Of a DNA stretch of 64,000 nt, positions 24,501 to 40,033 are shown in pieces; the first letter of the stretch is position 1; each line of letters begins with the position of its first letter. Location: contig SCFE01000101.1 in the NCBI GenBank assembly GCA_004352715.1, positions 718,291 to 782,290 on the forward strand, read 5' to 3'. Below the pieces are notes generated by a model that was not told where the DNA came from, did no database searches, and saw only the letters and a program-made list of their open reading frames with translations. Made by a program: the position numbers and the translations under genes. The DNA is from Hofstenia miamia. Taxonomy: Eukaryota > Xenacoelomorpha > Acoela.

Positions 24501-26731
24501 TGTCTCCTCACGTAGATATCTTCAGTGACCTTAATACTCTGCAGATGGTTCTTTGGATAGCATTGAGTTTGGGTTGGAGATGCCTTTATTGAACTTTTCA
24601 TACGCTCAAGTGTTGGTTTTAGCCACATCGTTTATTTTAATTTTTTATAATTGTCATCATCATTTGGACGAATTACAATTTCAACCACATGCACCCTGCG
24701 TACTTTGTATTGTTACATTTTGTAGATTTAAAATTGTGAGGCAACCATGCTCCCCAGTTTGTAATTTATTATCTCATGGTGCATAATTTTGTAGCATGTC
24801 AAACATTCGTATGTTTAGCGGCAGAGGGCTATTCCAACATTATTCAACCTGGTTTAGCACAATTGCAACCATCGCTTTTGGATAATTGTGATATGGATCT
24901 CGACATGTTTACAGATTTATTTCCGAAGATAGACCAGGCAGAGGTATTATTTTTCTAAATTATTAATCGCATTGTTTCTATGATATTCAGATTTATAAAA
25001 ACTCAATCGAGCAGTTTGTGAATATTTCATAAAATTTATAAATTATTTTTTGCATCAACGTGATCTTTATCTCATGATTATATTTGTAATTAACAGAAAT
25101 GCAATGACTTGAGCAACGACAGCCAAATTATTTGATAAAATGCACAACTTGTAATGAAAATTTGTTTTGACAATGTAAAAGTGCAATGATCTAATGATAA
25201 TACTAGTCATTTGATGAAATTTAAGCTCCAAAATCTAATTCTTTATGATAGCAAGTTTACTAATATTATCAAGATTGCCCTAGTGAATGTAATTTATTTG
25301 TATATTATTTATGACCGATAAAAAGTATCTTATAATTAGCTTATTTTATATAATCATGTTTTTTATTTATAAACGGCATTCTAAGCAGTTTTTAGTTACT
25401 TGGTTATTGACTGGCAACTACATCAATCACTAAGTGTTTAAACTTTACTTAATACTATAATTAGCTACATTTTGAAAACTGTACGAGTGAGATTCGGGCA
25501 TGTTCCATTACTCAATATAATTACCCAGCATCGGAAAAAGGAATTGTTTCCAATGCAAAAACAAAAAAGAACAGGGTCTTTCATAAGTAACTTAAGATTT
25601 CAAGTTTAGATAGTTATATGTGTACGTGTATAGTACATATTATACAAACGTGAAAAGCAGTAAATGATTATTTATTAACGTTATAACAAATGTTAAAAAT
25701 GTTTTCCATTTTCTCTAATCACAGGTTGCAGTCGCATCCGCAAATTATCAATGCAGCTGCAGCTTTTTCACGAGAAATATTAGCTATCGCCTCCTTGATA
25801 GGATCAACCAGCTATTCTGTGCTATTCGGTAGTATCCGATGATAAACAGTGGCCTGGGTGTAACCTCAAATTCAGTAATGGCAATAATTGAGGTCGGGAG
25901 AACAGGCGGTCCAGAAGTGTGGGAAGTGTCTGCTGATAACATTGAAGTTTATGATGAAAAATGCGATAGACACTAGCTAGTGTATGGAATGTTGGTGCGA
26001 AATTTTTGATATTGTGAATGCTACTTTTTGACAAATTTATTCACGCTGCTGTTGCATTATCACCACAACCACAATTATAGTAACATTTAATGAGGTAAAT
26101 CCTGTCATCAATTGAAATTGAATTCAACACTAAAATAACAAAAAGATAATTATGATTGCGCTTTCGATATATCCAACTTATATATATATATATGTATGTA
26201 TATATAATGTATTGTAATTTCATTGGTTAGTTATATTTACTATTTAAGTATTTTGTTAATTATGAAACACCCTGAAATTTCTAATAATGCAAGGAATGCG
26301 AAGTTGCATTATGCAATGTGCAGTGCATAAAACATAAATGCTTTGCTTTTCTAGTTAAATGTTTTATATTTTTTACCGAAATCCTTAATGCATTATCCTG
26401 AATTTTGTTTAATCCTAGGCATTCCCATGTGTGTGCCTACTATTGAATGGCTCTAATTTTTCGTTAATCGCATTTCCACTGATGAACTGATGTCCAATAT
26501 AAGAACAAATTACATAAAATTACATCAAAATATTTGCAAAAGTTTTTTCTTAAATTTAGCTTATATTAAATCATCTTTATGATGTAAAATTGAAAGGAAA
26601 CACCATTTTCTTCACATTTTGATAATTTAGGAAAAGTTTAACTCTGTGGATTTCATAAATCTCTTCGATGATATGGATACGTCATCGTTTGTTCCCGATA
26701 TCACTACTACACGCTGTAAGATTTTAAGATN

Positions 26732-26767
<36 letters not shown>

Positions 26768-28176
26768 TTTTTTAATAACTATAGGGTGTACTTAAAGTCC
26801 CTTTCTAGTAAAGAATTCTATTTCAATCCAAATTATTTATTCTTGCTTACTTATGTGAACAGGAAATGAAAAAGCTATAATTTATTAACACAAACAACAT
26901 ACTGAAACCAAATATAATCAGAAATGTCCTCGATTACTGTCAATACAAGATTGCCACCAATTTTGCATATTGATAAACGTATTCCGTAGCGTTTCGGGTG
27001 GGATATTATTGTTTGCATCAGTGATAAACTCTTTCAATTGTTCTATGTTTTGGGGCTTTTGGCTGCAAACATCTTCTTTCACTGTTCCAGACAAGGAGAA
27101 ATCAATTGGTGTCAAGTCCGGGCTTCTGGGGGCCAAGCAATTGGCCCATTGCGTCCGATCCATCTATCAGGAAATTTTCTATTCAAATAAGCACGAACTT
27201 GCAATCCCCAGTGAGGAGGAGCACCATCCTGTTGGAAAACAGATCTAAGACAATCCATTTCTGGAACAGCATAGTTTTGAAGCACTTGAAGATAGGACAC
27301 AGTTGTGATGGTTGGTTCTTCAAAGAAAAAAGGCCTAATTACACGATCACTGTAGACTGCACACCAAACGTTTACACTAACACTTTTCATAGGAACTTCT
27401 TCAATGACATTAGGATTTTCATAACCCCAAACAACAGCAATTTGTGAGTTCACTTTACCGGAGAAAGTGAATTTAGCCTCATCTGAAAAACATAAATTTT
27501 GAATGAAATTTTCATCATTGGCACATCACAACTGCATTTCTTCAAAGAAAATTTTTGTTGGCATGTAATCATCTTGCAGTAGTTGGTGAACTCTTCTGAT
27601 TTTGAACGTTCTCATGCCAATCTCATATTTCAATACCTTGTGAATGCTTGAATGGAGCATATCTAATTAATGACTTTACTAGAAAGGGACTTTATGGACA
27701 CCCTGTATATCAAAAAAAAACTTGTAGATTTGGATATTTCAGGATATTTTATAATACTTTAGGTAAAAAATAGCGAAAATTTCGCATAAATCTCACATCG
27801 GAACAAAATTTTTTAACATATTTTCAAGGCCCTTTATTTTTTATTGTGAAAATATATTATTGAATTATTGGCACCAAAGGTATTCTAACAGGTCACTCAA
27901 ATCGTCAGATGGTTTTGTTTTAATTTAGATGATTTTTGTAGGCGTGAGAGCAAAAGAGCAAAAGCGGCGCTTTGCACAATGGAAAAAATCGAAAGCGAGG
28001 CTTTGTACGCAAAAATTTGCAAATTTGATAGTATGAAGTGATATATATATANNNNNNNNNNNNNNNNNNNNNNNNNNNNNNNNNNNNNNNNNNNNNNNNN
28101 NNNNNNNNNNNNNNNNNNNNNNNNNNNNNNNNNNNNNNNNNNNNNNNNNNNNNNNNNNNNNNNNNNNNNNNNNNNN

Positions 28177-28209
<33 letters not shown>

Positions 28210-31200
28210 GGCGCTAAGTACTATGGGTTTTATACCTAACGCCCTCGACCCTCGATTTTCAGTATATTTAGCCACCGCGAACAGTTTGGCTGGTTAATGT
28301 AAAAACCATAATTTGAGTAGGCGTGACAGCTTTAGGGCTAATTTAATAGCCACACACCAAATTTCTTACAAAATATATAAAAATGAAAACAATGAAAAAA
28401 ATTGTAGACGAAATTGGAATTATTAATGCGTTTTTAATCTACTTTTTACATTTTCAATATGTGGGCGCTTAGCAATATCTGATATTATTTTCAGGTCTAT
28501 ATTAGCAGTTCTTCCCAGTGAAAATGAGGTTCGGTTCTGGTGATGTGAAAAATGCCGATTTCAGCCGAAATATGTCCGATTTTAGCCAGTTTTTTATCAG
28601 TCAGCAAACTACATGCCTAAGCCATTTCTAATGTCACAATTTGATTTGTCTCAAAAAAAATATATATATATNNNNNNNNNNNNNNNNNNNNNNNNNNNNN
28701 NNNNNNNNNNNNNNNNNNNNNNNNNNNNNNNNNNNNNNNNNNNNNNNNNNNNNNNNNNNNNNNNNNNNNNNNNNNNNNNNNNNNNNNNNNNNNNNNNNNN
28801 NNNNNNNNNNNNNNNNNNNNNNNNNNNNNNNNNNNNNNNNNNNNNNNNNNNNNNNNNNNNNNNNNNNNNNNNNNNNNNNNNNNNNNNNNNNNNNNNNNNN
28901 NNNNNNNNNNNNNNNNNNNNNNNNNNNNNNNNNNNNNNNNNNNNNNNNNNNNNNNNNNNNNNNNNNNNNNNNNNNNNNNNNNNNNNNNNNNNNNNNNNNN
29001 NNNNNNNNNNNNNNNNNNNNNNNNNNNNNNNNNNNNNNNNNNNNNNNNNNNNNNNNNNNNNNNNNNNNNNNNNNNNNNNNNNNNNNNNNNNNNNNNNNNN
29101 NNNNNNNNNNNNNNNNNNNNNNNNNNNNNNNNNNNNNNNNNNNNNNNNNNNNNNNNNNNNNNNNNNNNNNNNNNNNNNNNNNNNNNNNNNNNNNNNNNNN
29201 NNNNNNNNNNNNNNNNNNNNNNNNNNNNNNNNNNNNNNNNNNNNNNNNNNNNNNNNNNNNNNNNNNNCTAATATTTTGTATGTCCGCCATTATTGGCCAA
29301 ACACACAGCAATGCGATTTGACATTGACTCGACCAGCTTTCTACAATAATCATCAGTAATCTCTGTGCATCATACCACTTTAATTTGCTCCTTCAGATCG
29401 TCGAGTGATGTGCATTGGCGCTTCCTCAGACAGTTTTTGATTTGATGCCAGCAATTTTCTATGACGTTGCGGTCTGGGGATTTTCCTGACCAGTCCTCAA
29501 GCAGCCGAAAGTCTTGTGATGCAATCCACTGTTTCACAACTTTGGCGCTGTGGCATGGAGCACCATCTTATTGTAGTACAGATGTTCCGCGAAGCTGCAT
29601 AAACATGGGAACTTTCTCCTGAATTATTTTGAGGTAGGCCTTGGCCGTGACTGTCTTGTTGTGAGGAACAAAACACCGACCAGCACGCCCATTCACAGTT
29701 ATAGCACCCCAAATCATCACAGAAGGTGCTGAGCGGACAGTTTGTTGCGTATAATGTAAGTGTGTTGAATCTTTGGTTTCTTGGTAGTTGAACGTGTGGT
29801 CAGTATGATGTAAACTGGCAAATCTTGGATTCGTCACTAAACATTACTTGATGCCACATCTCAGGGGTGTAGTGTTGGTATTGCAGTTGCTGATAGCGAG
29901 TAACACTTCTGGATACCGAAGATACTGACACCCCCATTCTAACAGCTATAGCGCGATAATTGTACCCCTCCTCCTACAACCTATGAATTTGAGCACGCTT
30001 TGTTGGTGAAATTTCACTACCACGGACCATATTTAAACCTATAATGACAGTGCTTTTTCTGTGAAAATGTATTGTGTGTAAATCTAAAGTTGTGTTAATT
30101 TGATTGGCTAAATGAATCTGTTGTAAATTCTAAGAAAAAATTGGGATTTCCAGGAATTTTACGAAGTTTCCAGGAAATAGCATAAAACAAGCTTTAGACA
30201 GGTTACTGTTCCCAAACTTTTGGCCAGTACTGTATATAATATATATATATATACGTGAATTAACAATACACTATAAACAAAGAAAAGAAATAATGCAATT
30301 ATAATGAGCAAATCAATAACCACACNCTTTTGTTAGTACATCATTGTAGAAGTCGGTCAGCTGATGAAATCCGACTTCACCCGTTTCAGCTACGTAATGT
30401 TGTTTCGCTGTTTCTTTGGTATGCCCTGTTTGGGTATAATGTGCATTAACAATGTTTTCCTGAATGTCATTTACTGTTGACATGTATGAATCCCAAAATT
30501 TTCGTATCGAATTTGCATTAAATTTCCATACTGCAGCCCACGGGAAATGTCTTTTTATCATTGAATCAATTTTAGCTGGCATTCCAGTTTCTTGGGTATT
30601 GTGAAAAGATCCGAATACTAGTGTTTGGGAGACATCAGACAGTTCCTTGAATTTGTTGATCATATGTTCAATCCAAGGTATCTGTGCGGCTGAAATCTGA
30701 ATCCGCACTTTGTATTTAGTACCTGTTTTGTGCTGTACAGTACTCACCGTTCTTTTTTTCTTTAAATCTCCAAAGTCATTACACGTCATTCGTAAAAGCG
30801 GACCAGATCGACAATTTAAATTAGCCTGCAAAAAGAGAAAATTCATTGCTTTCAAATCATTGTAGCTAATTGATTCAATTTCAGAGGTGAGCTTATTCCG
30901 TATGTCTGAAAGCAGCCTTTTAAGATTCTCAATGTCTGGTACCCCTGAGAACATTTCGTCTCTGACTTCGATTATCTTCTTCTGTTTTTGAACATTATAG
31001 GCCTTTCTGGCTTCTTTTATGCAGCTATTCCATAAGTTCAGATTAATCTTTAATCTCTGCTTTCTAAAGTCGTAATCAATAAATGAAGCCAATTCACAAA
31101 GTAGGTTTACAGCAGTTGCTGCACTTCTATTTCCGTCATCAATGAAAGAAGAAATTAATTGCATTAATCTTTCACTTTTTTTAAGTTTATTAGTTTCATC

Positions 31201-34200
31201 AAATAGACGCGTGAGGAAATCCTTTGTAGATCCAGGTACATACGTTTTTGTCCGTTTTGCTAACGCAATTGACATTTTATGAGATGTATATTTGGTCACT
31301 AATTCAATAGCTTCATTAGAGGCAACACTACACTGTTTGAGATACTTCAAGACATATGGAGGGAAGTTCTCTAAATCCTGTGGATTTTTCACTTTGCTAA
31401 TTGTATGACTTGGGTATTTCTCTAAGTGCCGACGATTACTAAATCTTGAGATACAGGTTAGACATTCATACACGCACTTACAATTTCGTGTTCTGAAATA
31501 ATCATGTATGAATGATTTTACAGTTCCATTTATGTACTTATGAGTATATCGAATGTGATCCCTCATTCTTCCTTTGTAATTTCTTGAACAAATTACACAT
31601 GATTGAATAAGTGGTTGTCGTTTTCTACCAGATTCTTTTCGTTTGCGATTACGGGTTTTTTTTGTTTCTGGCACTGTTTCATGAAAACGATCTGTTAATC
31701 GACGGCGGCGACGGCGCTTTTCTTTTTGCTTTTTTGCAATGGCTTTTAAAATGTCCTTTGGTGTTCTTTTAGTCTCCTTATGGTGTGTATGCACGGTTGG
31801 TTCATGTTGAAAAATACTGTCTGGGATATCCAGAAAAGCTTCATCATTACTATCCGAAAATTCCATTCTAACTAAATTTCAAATATAGCAAAGCCATTTA
31901 TATAGATATATTAAAACTGTTTTTTATTGGTTGAATTAATACATGTAATTTGATAACGCGCTACGTTGATAAACTCCCGTCACGACGTGTTAATTAGTTC
32001 CTGGCTAATTAAGTCTATTAGATAAGAACAGTGTGCTTCGCTTTATTAGGTCGTCAAGAATTAATGCAAACATATGCAAGCATTTTTAACGTTAATGAGC
32101 TGAGCTATATTAAAAAATGTTGAATTTTTACTTGTCAAATTTTTCATATAAAATAGTAAAAAATTATTTAAAAAGCGGGAAATTAACTGTTATGTATGGG
32201 GAATAAGATATAACCATGAAAAATATGCATACATTCATAGCAAATGGCTTTTCCTTGTCAGGTTTTGTTAAAATGCACAAAGAGCGAGATATATAAATTT
32301 TTGAAAAAAATGGAAAAAAATATTTTTGAAATTTTTTTTCACATTTGGCAACCTCATTCAAGGGCTAACGTAATCGTAGTAACAGAAAACCAAATTTTTT
32401 AATTGTCTCAAAATGCCAGTAGTTCGCTCTCTGTACAATGGAGATAAGGAAGTTGTTCGCTCTTTGTGCACTCAATTTGTTATTTCCATAGTGCAGAGAG
32501 CGAGATATATGTATATATATATATATATATATAGTTTTTTAAATATAGTATATTTTTGTTTCTGGTTTTTTGAATTTTACGGATTTAAACTTTGACCTGT
32601 ATTTTTGCATTTTTTTCACATTTGAATTTGTAATCATGAACAGCGTTCGTGTTGTGTTGATCTTGAATTTTGTTTAACAGAAAAAAATTTACTTTAAATC
32701 ACCTTTTATGTCGGCATGTTTCTTATTCATTTGATGAATACCTGATTATTAAGTGATCATAAATTCTTTGCTAATATCAAATAGTGACAAGAAACATGTA
32801 AAAACCAATTTAGTGCATTCTTTCAACAAGCACTTTCCAATAACCTAGTGTATTTTTTAAAAAATTTTATTTCGTATGACTGTTGTATGTTGCACATTTC
32901 TTAACGCCATCTAGTAAGTGTGTCTATTGAAAATGATTAAGCAAAGTGGTTTAGGTATTTTTAGGAAAATGAATTTGTCCTTAGGTTGGTCTTGATCCTA
33001 ATAATTCGCCTCGTTGGCAACGCTGGCTTTAGTTACATTTAAAATTGTGATATATCGTTCATTTAGCAATGTCGCAATCACAAGTTTCATCATCGCCTTG
33101 GCCTATTGGTGCAATGTCATCTAAAGAATTTAACAATGGTATGACAACATTTGATGCTCCCGCATCTAGTCTATCGTCACTGCCTTCTTCTCCATTTGCG
33201 CATCATTCATATTCGGCGCCCGCTTTTCTGACGTCCGGTATTTTTTCAGAATATTAATTTTTTCACGAGCTCAAATGTTTTAAATGTTTCACGATGTGTT
33301 TTTTTTTAACTTTTTATCTTATGAAAATAATGATCATTCAATCCATCTATGATAGGAAAATTCTAAACGAGTAAATTAAATTAAACAAACTCTTTCTTAT
33401 AACTTAGTTTTCATATATTTTGAGTGCTCTCTGCTTAGCGTTCAGGTTTATTTTTCTTTCACTCGTTTGCTTATATATGAATCTTACATATAGTCATTGT
33501 ATTTACATTAGAATTTTCTCCAAGAGCCGCATGCTGAAAAAATTTCTCCTTTTTTGGTTCAATTTTATATGAGTTCGTATCAAGTTTGCATTGCTTGTCT
33601 TTTTGAAAGGAGACAGAAAACTTACTTACTTACTTCAGTACAGTGCTACCCAAAGGTTTGGCATAACTCCATATATGGAAGGAAAATAGGATTTACATCA
33701 GAAATATGTATCAAAAAATTTTTAAGCTTCTATAGACATAATTAAAGTAAAGCACAATGTTTAATACTTAATGTAGGCACCTTTTGCAGCGGCATTCAAT
33801 TTGACAGATAGTGGAGTAGCCTACCTTTTTTCTCACTCATATCGGAATGATTGATTCACATTAAGCTGCTTAGAAATCACGGTTTGGGTCAAGCTTTCCG
33901 TACTTAAATATTCACAAAAATATGCTATTATGCAGAAACATGCGTGTAAATGATCGTACTTACAAGATATGCAGATATCGGGTGTCCCAGAAATAGTTGT
34001 TAATTTTAATTACCAAAAAAATTAACTCAAACCAACATTTATTAAACAATAATGCACATGTATATAGTCAATGTATGTGGGTTTTATAAAACATTGTTCA
34101 TTAAAAATTTGCTCCTTCCTTGTTGATGCAAGACTGGCATCTTTCAGGTACGGCATCCACTGAGTTAGTGAAAACTGAAAGTGGCAAATTTTCATATTCC

Positions 34201-37200
34201 ATCTCGATGGCTTCCATCAGGTCTGCTTTGCTGGTGAAGTTCTTTGCATTGACTTTCGATTTTAAAATAGGCCATATGGCAAAGTCAGGAAGTGTTAAAT
34301 CTAGTGAATAGCCTGGCCAGCCAAAGGGAAACCCCTTGCTAATGACATGATCAGCACCGAACTCTTTGCTCAGGAATTCTTTAGTGAGACGTGCTGTGTG
34401 GGGGTTGCCCCATCCTGCTGGAATATGGTTGAGCTAAACTTTCTCATGTTCTTTAAGGCAGGAATAACACATGTTTTAATCATGTCTATATAATTTTCAC
34501 TGGTCACAGTATCAGTGAAAAAATATGTGCCAATTCTGAAGTTTGCTGTAAAGCCAATTCAAACGCACACTTTCATTGGGAAATGCTTCACTTCACAACC
34601 TGCAGACAATGGTGGGCCCAGACTCTTCGGTGACCAAATGCGATTGTTTTGCTTATTCAGGTGGATGTTGCAATCAAATGTTGACTCATCAGTGAACACA
34701 ATATTGTGAATAAAATTCGGTGATTCACTATGCTTAGCCAATAATTTGTTGCAAAACTCGAGCCTTTCAGTTTGTGCACTGGCGGGAATGTAATGAAGAT
34801 ACTGTTTTTTGTATGGAAACAAGTCTATTTGTGTTGTCACAATTCGATGAACACTCGATTTTGATACACCACATGCAGAAGACATTGCTCGGACAGATTG
34901 CATTGGGAGAGCTGCATTGACCAAATCAACGTTTTCACTATTTGCATTTCGACCAGGTGGTGTTGTCTTGTTTAGTGACCCAGTATGGAGAAATTTATTG
35001 ATCATATACTGTACAGAAGATAAGGCAAGCTGTTGATGTTTATTTTTGATGCCCTTTTCATAATGATACGCACGTACAGCAGCAGTAACGGATTCTCCAT
35101 TCTGATAATAATGCTTCACAAGACACAATTTGTCGCTTAGCAGAAGTTCCATTTCAAATCATGTGCTAAAATATATATTGATTTATTGATCCATTTAAAT
35201 AAAGCCACATATGCATGCAAACATTTAATGAACAACAGCAGGTGCGAGTGGATTTATTACACATATACTATGATATTCAAATTAACAACTATTTCTGGGA
35301 CACCCGATACAATCATTCTGGTCTTATAGATAAATTGACACTTATCAAAGAGTATTTTCCAACAAATTCTAACTTTAATAATAGTACATTTAAATATTGG
35401 ACTTTTGATATATCACAGCCCAGACATGATTTGTCTTTAGGGCATGACTCATCTTTGTACTTATAGTCTGCTGAAAATATTTTGCTATTTTCAATAATTT
35501 CAATGCTTCAAAATGTGCAACATTCTTGAAACTCAGTATTAGAAATGAGACGGGATATAATATGGGAATAGCACTGCGTTAAAAATATGTTTGCATAAGA
35601 ATGCGATGTTGTTAAACTAATCCGAATTCAGTGTTTTCTGTCAATTAAATAAATCCACATCACTGAAATGATTTTTATTAACGGGTGAAAGAATAGCAGA
35701 ACATACACTTTTCAGCTTTAAAGATTGGAAAGCAGTGGTTGAAATGTGTAATAACTTTTTACCCTTGATACAGATTTTGTTGAAATGATATACATAATTT
35801 AGACGCAATTTATTTTGGATTAATATTCAATTGTTGATGCAGATGTGTACAAAGAAATCAGTGAAGCCCAATATATTAGTTATATAGGTGTTAAACCTAG
35901 TGCTTACTTATGCACAAAGATAACTGGACGCATGCAAGGGCGAGCCTCATTTTAGATTAAGTACCATACCTCTCTAAACGAATGCTTCATTTACCTTAAG
36001 TACGAAACCCCTAATCAGAAAAGACAATTTTGAATGGTTCCCACAATTTGTGAGAAGCAAAACAACGGTTGGGTGGAATTAATAATAATAGATGGCTGGT
36101 CTTACTGTTAACAATGGGATCATGAATTAGCTGCGAAAAAAATTTCACCATGGTAACATAAAAATATATAAAACTCGTATATACGGTCCTCGCCAAAATT
36201 TTGCATATTTAACGTTTTATAAACTGTTAGAAATAAAAGCATAGATACAGTAATGAAAAAATACTGACAAGCAGCAAGGAATATATTTGTTATTTCCAGT
36301 TGAAATCTCTTGCATCCATATGAGCTTGATATCTTCTACGAAATCCTTTATCCACGTTCGATTTTTTTTGCCAACTTTTTTACCTCAATCCAACCATTTT
36401 CGATAACATTCAGGTTAGGTGAGTTACTATGCCGCTCTTCACGAACCCTGCATCCATTGTCGAAACCACGCATTCACCGCCTTTTGCCATATGCACAGGG
36501 GCACCATTTTGTTGGAAGATCTAGCAATAGTGTCGTGGCATCCATTCAGGCAGCTCCTCTTGAAAACACTGTGTAGGAGATTGCTAGATTTCATGTGCTC
36601 ATTCTTTGATAGGACCCATGACCCACCATGCCCTTGCTCTGAAATACATCCGCAGACTTAACTGAAGGCGAATGTTCGACTTTAGTGACCACATATTGAA
36701 TGTCGCTTTCCTGTTGGTACCGAACTACTGATGTGTAGTTGACGAATTGCCGCACCGTAGTTTCATCTGAGAACATAACTTTCTTCTATTGGTTTACCGA
36801 CCAGTCGTCATATCGTTTGCAAAATTCGAAAAGTTTCCACACAGTTTTAACACTGAGCCTTGGATTCGCTGCTGAACGATACACTTTGAGTTTAAAATCA
36901 TCCGTAAGCAGCTGATTGATGGTATGAGTGCTGGGAAATCCTTCCTTGGGCAATTGTGTTTGTGTGACTGCCGTTGTTGCTCTTATATGTGGGAATTCGT
37001 TTAATCATTGTCTGCTATCGATGAAGTATACTGGCTTCTTTCCAAGCTCTTCAGTGTATCAGTATCGTTTAAGTACACGACTGACGATAGTCTTCCATAC
37101 ATCCAACAAATTCAAAATTGCCTCTTGGGTAATTCCTTCATGAAGGAGGGCTTTTTGTTACTCGAATCATCATGATTTTTGCCCATATTAAAAATATAAA

Positions 37201-40033
37201 GCTTAATTATAATATATAATTATTCATATGCAAAAGATCACAGTATTTAGCTACACTGTCATAGTCAGCCTAAAGTATCACGCCATAATCACGCGATATG
37301 CACACAGACTTTTTATTTATAATGTATAAATTATTAAAAATATGTTGACGAGGATTTTAAGCTAATCCCAGTAGTTTGCCTGTCTTCAGTGGAAGGCTGT
37401 ACTGTCATCTCATGTTTTTTTAAATATTCTATTCACCGTGACACTATAATTTGAATAAATGATTGAGCAAAGAATCCTTGATTTAAAAGATTGTCTTAAA
37501 TATGATAGCATTAAACTACAGTAAAGATTGAACTATTAGACGCTGCCTGTTGGAGTGTGGTGATCAATTTGAATGCCTTATTAAACAATCCACTACATTA
37601 TGTATTGAGTTAGGTCGTGAAGAATTCGCTAGACATGATCAATGTTTCGGAGTGTTTTCAAACATCCCAAGCATCATTGAGCTAGGAGCGAAAACGTTCA
37701 CCATGAGCGCCAAAAATGCAAGCTCCAGATGGTGACCTTTGTGACANNNNNNNNNNNNNNNNNNNNNNNNNNNNNNNNNNNNNNNNNNNNNNNNNNNNNN
37801 NNNNNNNNNNNNNNNNNNNNNNNNNNNNNNNNNNNNNNNNNNNNNNNNNNNNNNNNNNNNNNNNNNNNNNNNNNNNNNNNNNNNNNNNNNNNNNNNNNNN
37901 NNNNNNNNNNNNNNNNNNNNNNNNNNNNNNNNNNNNNNNNNNNNNNNNNNNNNNNNNNNNNNNNNNNNNNNNNNNNNNNNNNNNNNNNNNNNNNNNNNNN
38001 NNNNNNNNNNNNNNNNNNNNNNNNNNNNNNNNNNNNNNNNNNNNNNNNNNNNNNNNNNNNNNNNNNNNNNNNNNNNNNNNNNNNNNNNNNNNNNNNNNNN
38101 NNNNNNNNNNNNNNNNNNNNNNNNNNNNNNNNNNNNNNNNNNNNNNNNNNNNNNNNNNNNNNNNNNNNNNNNNNNNNNNNNNNNNNNNNNNNNNNNNNNN
38201 NNNNNNNNNNNNNNNNNNNNNNNNNNNNNNNNNNNNNNNNNNNNNNNNNNNNNNNNNNNNNNNNNNNNNNNNNNNNNNNNNNNNNNNNNNNNNNNNNNNN
38301 NNNNNNNNNNNNNNNNNNNNNNNNNNNNNNNNNNNNNNNNNNNNNNNNNNNNNNNNNNNNNNNNNNNNNNNNNNNNNNNNNNNNNNNNNNNNNNNNNNNN
38401 NNNNNNNNNNNNNNNNNNNNNNNNNNNNNNNNNNNNNNNNNNNNNNNNNNNNNNNNNNNNNNNNNNNNNNNNNNNNNNNNNNNNNNNNNNNNNNNNNNNN
38501 NNNNNNNNNNNNNNNNNNNNNNNNNNNNNNNNNNNNNNNNNNNNNNNNNNNNNNNNNNNNNNNNNNNNNNNNNNNNNNNNNNNNNNNNNNNNNNNNNNNN
38601 NNNNNNNNNNNNNNNNNNNNNNNNNNNNNNNNNNNNNNNNNNNNNNNNNNNNNNNNNNNNNNNNNNNNNNNNNNNNNNNNNNNNNNNNNNNNNNNNNNNN
38701 NNNNNNNNNNNNNNNNNNNNNNNNNNNNNNNNNNNNNNNNNNNNNNATATACCTCTTTGAGTAAGTTATGCTTTGTAACATTTACTTTCAACATTAGCAG
38801 TTTTTACATGACAATTTTTACAATATCAATACTAAGACTTAATCTACAGCTAAAAATAAAATGTTTAGTAAAGGGTGGAGCTTTGGCTTGAATAACATTT
38901 GATTTTCAAAATAAGAACAAAAAATATCTCGGTTTTTAGAAATTATTTTAAAAGAGATAATTGAATTAGGTTAAAGTTTTTCTCTCTTTACAAACAAAGG
39001 TCAAACGAAATTGATAACAATAAATAAATTGAGACTAAGTATTATCGAATATAAGTAAAAATCACTAAAAATAAAAATGAAAAAATAAAAAATTTTTTCC
39101 TATGTACAAAACACCATTTGGTTACATAACACCAATATATGTGGTGAGCGTTACAAAGCACCAATATATGTGAAAATTTTATTACAAATCACCAGTATAT
39201 ATGTATATACTGTATATATATATAGAGCTGTTCGGAAAGTTTTTGACAGTATATCACTTATTTTTAATTTATTAGGAAAACTATTCTCATAACCATGTTT
39301 ATTTTGAACAAAAACATCAAAATTATAATTATAAATGACTAAAGTATGTCCCATTTTGATCTATGCACTTCAGCCATCGATTTGGTAGTTTCAGAAACGC
39401 CTCAAGATCAAAATCTTGCGTTTTTGACTCAAACCAATTGTTGATACACGCCATAATTTCATTTGCACTCGTTAAGTTTTTTCCCTTTCAGACATGATTT
39501 CATTGGCGAAAAAAGGAAAAAATCACTTGGTGATAAATCTGGCGAATATGGAGGATGGGGTAAAATAGTAAATTCGACCTCACCTAACTTTGCCTTGGTT
39601 ATACCCGCGGTATGCGACGACGCGTTATCGTGTAAATAATATATATTGTTCATCGATCTGTCGAGGCCAACTAAACGGCGTCTCTTTTCAATGAAGGCAT
39701 CTTTCAGTTTGGAGGGAGCACTTCAACAAGGAGAATCCATCGTTTAACTGTATTGATACTAATAGTGCCTTTTTCAAGCATGTTATTGATTTCAGCAGCT
39801 GGAGAAAGGCCATGCATCCAACAGTAATAAATTATTGTACCAATTTTGTCTTTCAAGAGATCCGTGATAAAATCAATCAATTAAAAGAAATTGTCACGAG
39901 TTATGTTTTTAAATCTCGTGTTCACTATTTTTATTCATATATCTATAGAGAATATTTACTGAAAGTTTCAGATCTCTCTCTTTAATTGCCGAGAAAAGTA
40001 AAAAAGTATACTGTCAAAAACTTTCCGAACAGA

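Larger units (their letters stand above)
26716..33066 (+). other. Mondo intron 7 (host to mariner, Tc1 and Crypton-like elements)
   Basis: About 6.35 kb containing the 924-bp mariner, two assembly gaps in TA repeats, a Tc1 element and a tyrosine-recombinase ORF, all encoded on the strand opposite to Mondo. The remaining stretches 27706-28051, 28208-28671 and 31867-33066 show no gene. The last contains AGAGCGAGATATAT repeats. Confidence 0.6.
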
